Shown here: piece after piece, positions 61,459-64,000 of the stretch
Position numbering within the stretch: the first letter of the stretch is position 1
How the letters are laid out: every line of letters starts with the position of its first letter
Assembly: GCA_024234575.1 (NCBI GenBank)
Contig: JACKOB010000003.1
Location: 682,001 to 746,000 of the forward strand
Length of the DNA stretch: 64,000 nt
Source: Hahellaceae bacterium
GTDB lineage: Bacteria; Pseudomonadota; Gammaproteobacteria; Pseudomonadales; Oleiphilaceae
Reading direction: 5' to 3'
Notes under the pieces: model-generated
Databases searched by the model: none
What the model was told of the DNA's origin: nothing
Seen by the model: only the letters and a program-made list of their open reading frames with translations
Translations under genes and position numbers: made by a program

Positions 61459-62205
61459 CTACACGATGTGACGAAAAGTCAGGTTGATCCTTGGCCCAGT
61501 GGCTGTATTCGATTTTGGTACCTGATGATACCAGTGATGCTGCATGTTACCAGACATGATCAGAAGAGAGTTATGCGGCAAAAGTAGCGCATGCCGCATG
61601 TTCTTCTGGCGCTTATGCTTAAGCTGAAAGCGGCGTGTCGCTCCCAAAGATATTGAAGCAATAATGGGGTTGCTGCCCAGTTCGGCTTCATCGTCGCTGT
61701 GCCAGCCAACGCTGTCTTTTTCGTTGCGATAGAGGTTGCATAAGACGCTGTTGTAGCAGATTGGTTGTGTGGCGGTTTCATCAGTGATACAGGGCGGTAA
61801 CAGCAGGTTGCTAATCTGCGTGACAACCTGGCGCAGTAGCGTTAATGGTTCGATAAACCTAAGTGGCGTGAGTTTTAACCCGGAGTATCCATAGGCTGCA
61901 TGGCTTTCTCCATACCAAGCCTGCAGTCTTGGAATAGGTATGTTTTTGCCTGCGATGCGTAAGCTATCTTGCGACCAGCGGATGTCTCGATGCAGGGTTT
62001 CATATAACAGGTTGGCATAGTCGCCGGTGAACAAGTTCGTGATCAGTGTCAGCTTGCCAGTATCTTCCAGCGGGAATTTTTCGTAATAGCATTGCCCGGC
62101 GTGGAGGTGGGTTACTCCTGTTATTAGGTTTTTCTTCTCTGAGCTGATTGCGGTAGCGGTGTCTATCACCTCAGCATCGGAAAACAGCGAAAATTGATCA
62201 GACAT
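61459..62205 (-). CDS. AlkB-like Fe(II)/2-oxoglutarate-dependent dioxygenase
   Basis: A 248-residue oxidative demethylase resembling the ALKBH2/ALKBH3 branch. The nucleotide-recognition part has PRLQAWYGE. Iron ligands are visible as His169 and Asp171 (VGWHSDDE) and His227 (HWYHQVP). The 2-oxoglutarate-binding arginines lie in PRINLTFR (239 and 245). Such enzymes remove 1-methyladenine and 3-methylcytosine lesions from DNA or RNA. ATG 62205 (MSDQFSLF) is chosen; ATG 62217 and an upstream TTG are alternatives. No ada gene is adjacent, so it may not belong to the adaptive response. It sits between the AmrS-like gene (41 bases upstream) and the DUF1232 gene. Confidence 0.93.
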   Translation of the reverse strand: MSDQFSLFSDAEVIDTATAISSEKKNLITGVTHLHAGQCYYEKFPLEDTGKLTLITNLFTGDYANLLYETLHRDIRWSQDSLRIAGKNIPIPRLQAWYGESHAAYGYSGLKLTPLRFIEPLTLLRQVVTQISNLLLPPCITDETATQPICYNSVLCNLYRNEKDSVGWHSDDEAELGSNPIIASISLGATRRFQLKHKRQKNMRHALLLPHNSLLIMSGNMQHHWYHQVPKSNTATGPRINLTFRHIV

Positions 62206-62246
62206 ATTCAGGCCCATAATCTCAGTTAATTTGCACAAGACGCCCG

Positions 62247-63338
62247 CTAGTTTATTGCAATGGGTTGCCGGCGAGAGCCCCAGTGACCGGGTTGTGGGTC
62301 AAATATTCCTGCCAGGGGCGTCAGGCATTGTCGGCAGCGGCCTTGATCGTCGAGCCCCCAGTGGCCCAGAGTGTACCAATCGCGCTCGATTAATACCGCC
62401 TGGCAATGATGGCAGTAAGTGCTGCTGCCAGCGCTATCGTGGACGTTACCCGTGTAGGCATAGCTAACGCCGTTGTGGATGGCGATGTTACGCGCACGGG
62501 ACAGGGTGCCGGCGGGTGTTGCCGCGATATCGCGCATTTTCCAGTCTGGATGGAAGGCAGTGAAATGCATGGGTATTTGCGGCCCAAGATTTCGTACCAC
62601 CCACTGCGTCATTTTTTCAATCTCGTCATCGCTGTCATTTTGACCTGGTATCAGCAAGGTTGTTAATTCGAGCCAGGTATCGGTTTCGTGCACAATATAC
62701 TGCAGTGTATCCAGAATGGGGGCTAAATGCGCACCGCAGAGTTTATAGTAAAAGTCATCCGTAAACCCTTTCAGGTCGACATTGGCTGCATCCATATATT
62801 TAAAAAACGCCTTTGCCGGTTCGTCACAAATATAACCTGCGGTAACGGCTACCGTATGAACACCTTTTTCACGACAGGCAATGGCGCTATCGATGGCATA
62901 TTCCAGAAAAATAACCGGGTCATTGTAGGTGAAGGCAATGCTTTGGCACTGATGCTTTAGTGCCGCTTCGGTCAGCTGGGCCGGCGTTGCCCGTGATGAT
63001 AAACGCTGCATTTCTCGTGATTTGCTAATGTCCCAGTTCTGGCAGAATTTACAGGCAAGATTGCAGCCTGCGGTGCCAAAAGACAGCACAGGTGAGCCTG
63101 GATAGAAGTGATTAAGTGGCTTTTTTTCAATGGGATCAATGCAAAATCCGCTCGATTGACCGTAAGTTGTTAGCACGATTGTGTCGTTTTGCCTTTCGCG
63201 CACAAAGCAAAGGCCCTGCTGGCCTTCGTGCAGTTTGCAGGCGCGGGGGCAAACATCACATTGTATTCGGCCGTCTTCAACCGGGTGCCAGTATTGCGTT
63301 GGCCAGTACCGGCTATTGCCTGGGCTGTCGGTTGTCAT
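62247..63338 (-). CDS. amrS: AmmeMemoRadiSam-system radical SAM enzyme (AmrS-like)
   Basis: A 363-residue radical SAM protein. The iron-sulfur motif CxxxCxxC is at 92-99 (GCNLACKFCQNWDISK). An N-terminal cysteine set (CDVCPRACKL, GLCFVR) and a C-terminal pair of CxxC motifs (CHHCQAV and CRQCLTP) suggest a further metal site; all are typical of the AmrS family, related to pyruvate-formate-lyase-activating enzymes. ATG 63338 with AGGAG 6 bases upstream is chosen. In most genomes its partners are the AMMECR1 and Memo domain genes; neither is in view here. The reaction is not defined. It is the first gene of a leftward three-gene operon. Confidence 0.87.
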   Translation of the reverse strand: MTTDSPGNSRYWPTQYWHPVEDGRIQCDVCPRACKLHEGQQGLCFVRERQNDTIVLTTYGQSSGFCIDPIEKKPLNHFYPGSPVLSFGTAGCNLACKFCQNWDISKSREMQRLSSRATPAQLTEAALKHQCQSIAFTYNDPVIFLEYAIDSAIACREKGVHTVAVTAGYICDEPAKAFFKYMDAANVDLKGFTDDFYYKLCGAHLAPILDTLQYIVHETDTWLELTTLLIPGQNDSDDEIEKMTQWVVRNLGPQIPMHFTAFHPDWKMRDIAATPAGTLSRARNIAIHNGVSYAYTGNVHDSAGSSTYCHHCQAVLIERDWYTLGHWGLDDQGRCRQCLTPLAGIFDPQPGHWGSRRQPIAIN

Positions 63339-63444
63339 ATGTGACTCCTCAATGCTTTTAGAGGCCAGCATTAATGTGTTTTTATAGCCTTAGCGTGCCA
63401 TATTTTTTTCAAATAGAAAACTGCCGTAATCTGCAGTAAAGGGG

Positions 63445-63474
63445 TTGAGCTTACCTTGCTGACCTGCGTATGAT
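63445..63474 (+). promoter_or_regulatory. Candidate sigma-70 promoter of the M23 peptidase gene
   Basis: TTGAGC and TATGAT are separated by 18 bases, 63 bases before ATG 63537. The -10 element is good, the -35 weaker; placement upstream of a divergent gene pair supports it. Confidence 0.4.
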
Positions 63475-63536
63475 TAGACAGCTTTTTGCCTCGCTTCACC
63501 CTATAAACCGGTTAATCTTAAACAGGATTTTATTGC

Positions 63537-64000
63537 ATGTTAGGTCGTTTTCACGTGTCTACCTTACTGGTATTGGCATTAATGTCGCCATTTGCGACAG
63601 CACTTTCTTTGTCTGGGCCACTCACTCAGGGCGGGTTGATTTCCGGTGAGGTGGCGCCAGGCAGTCAGGTAGCGTTTGCGGGCAAATCTGTGCGCGTCAA
63701 TGCGGTGGGCAAGTTTGTGATAGGTGTGGGTCGTGATGCCGAATTGTCCCAGTCATTGCAGGTGATTCTGCCTAATGGTGAAAAACAGACACATGCCTTT
63801 ACGCTCAGTAAGCGTGAGTACGACATCCAAAAGGTAAACGGTATTTCTAAAAAAATTATGAGCCCTTCCGAAAGCGATCTTAAAAGAATTCGTGAGGAGG
63901 CGGCGTTGGTAAAAAAAGCTCGCTCGGAAGATAGTGCACGGCAAGATGTTTTCGATGGTTTTGTTTGGCCACTAGACGGGCCAATCAGTGGTGTTTATGG
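63537..64000 (+). CDS. M23-family peptidoglycan metallopeptidase (3' end outside window)
   Basis: The first 154 codons are in view. A signal peptide (MLGRFHVSTLLVLALMSPFATA) is followed by a beta-rich domain (LTQGGLISGEVAPGSQVAFAGKSVRVNAVGKFVIGVGRD) and a linker rich in charged residues. The end of the window reads DGFVWPLDGPISGVYG, which is the entry to an M23 LytM-type catalytic domain (WPL-x-G-x-I-S-G-x-[YF]-G). The zinc-binding HxxxD and HxH lie beyond the window, so catalysis cannot be checked. Such enzymes cleave peptide cross-links in the periplasm or regulate amidases. The gene is divergent from amrS with about 200 bases between their starts. Confidence 0.82.
   Translation, partial: MLGRFHVSTLLVLALMSPFATALSLSGPLTQGGLISGEVAPGSQVAFAGKSVRVNAVGKFVIGVGRDAELSQSLQVILPNGEKQTHAFTLSKREYDIQKVNGISKKIMSPSESDLKRIREEAALVKKARSEDSARQDVFDGFVWPLDGPISGVY

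Noticed and set aside
1..64000. tRNA or rRNA genes, CRISPR arrays, insertion sequences, prophage or attachment sites
   Set aside because: I looked for tRNA arms, regularly spaced repeats, transposase motifs and phage structural genes on both strands and saw none.

Overview
The window is a dense stretch of ordinary-looking bacterial chromosome with moderate G+C by eye. It has no tRNA, rRNA, CRISPR array, insertion sequence or recognisable prophage. The gene set points to a marine or environmental gammaproteobacterium, possibly of the Cellvibrionales/Spongiibacteraceae type; that placement is inference from gene families, not from a marker gene. Supporting families are FabA, a GlrK-QseG-GlrR operon, YfeX-type DyP peroxidase, MdlAB, a YfiR-like protein, a CbrA-like transporter-kinase and a TonB-dependent receptor.

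Layout. 1-3.1 kb: end of a molybdenum hydroxylase large subunit with its maturation genes xdhC and mocA. 3.1-12.7 kb: mixed housekeeping and stress genes (HugZ-like, LCAD-type acyl-CoA dehydrogenase, a large lipoprotein, a periplasmic solute-binding protein, a Lar-like zinc protein, a SRAP peptidase, cytochrome b561 with YceI, a MATE exporter). 12.8-18.4 kb: a sensor kinase, an Rcp1-like receiver, a REC-GGDEF-EAL protein and a REC-TPR protein, all on the minus strand. 18.5-24.0 kb: an acyltransferase-mdlA-mdlB-GST operon. 24.3-30.2 kb: lipid genes, namely fabA, a 1528-residue single-chain acyl-CoA carboxylase and a separate acyl carrier protein. 30.5-37.6 kb: two small secreted or membrane proteins, the glrK-qseG-glrR operon and two lipase/esterase-like hydrolases. 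37.8-47.5 kb: a large hybrid kinase, YfeX, and a CbrA-like transporter-kinase interrupted by a one-base frameshift and divergent from a DUF4212/SSS symporter pair. 47.6-54.0 kb: an NHL beta-propeller protein with a small partner, a solute-binding protein, an HDOD protein and a TonB-dependent receptor. 54.4-60.9 kb: a hybrid kinase facing a second copy of the kinase/Rcp1/REC-GGDEF-EAL cassette, this time led by a YfiR-like gene. 61.1-64.0 kb: DUF1232, AlkB-like and AmrS-like genes, then the start of an M23 peptidase.

How the genes work together. The dominant theme is signal transduction. Two paralogous cassettes couple a membrane kinase with a CHASE8-like periplasmic domain to a stand-alone receiver and to a receiver-linked c-di-GMP enzyme whose GGDEF and EAL motifs both look intact. 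In the second cassette a YfiR-like periplasmic protein precedes the kinase. In the known YfiBNR system YfiR inhibits a CHASE8 diguanylate cyclase directly, so the arrangement here suggests the same periplasmic input rerouted through phosphotransfer. The other notable locus is the single-chain carboxylase (AccA-like, AccD-like, biotin carboxylase and biotinyl regions in that order) followed by its own ACP. Operon calls, start choices and terminators were made by reading the sequence; no database search was possible.
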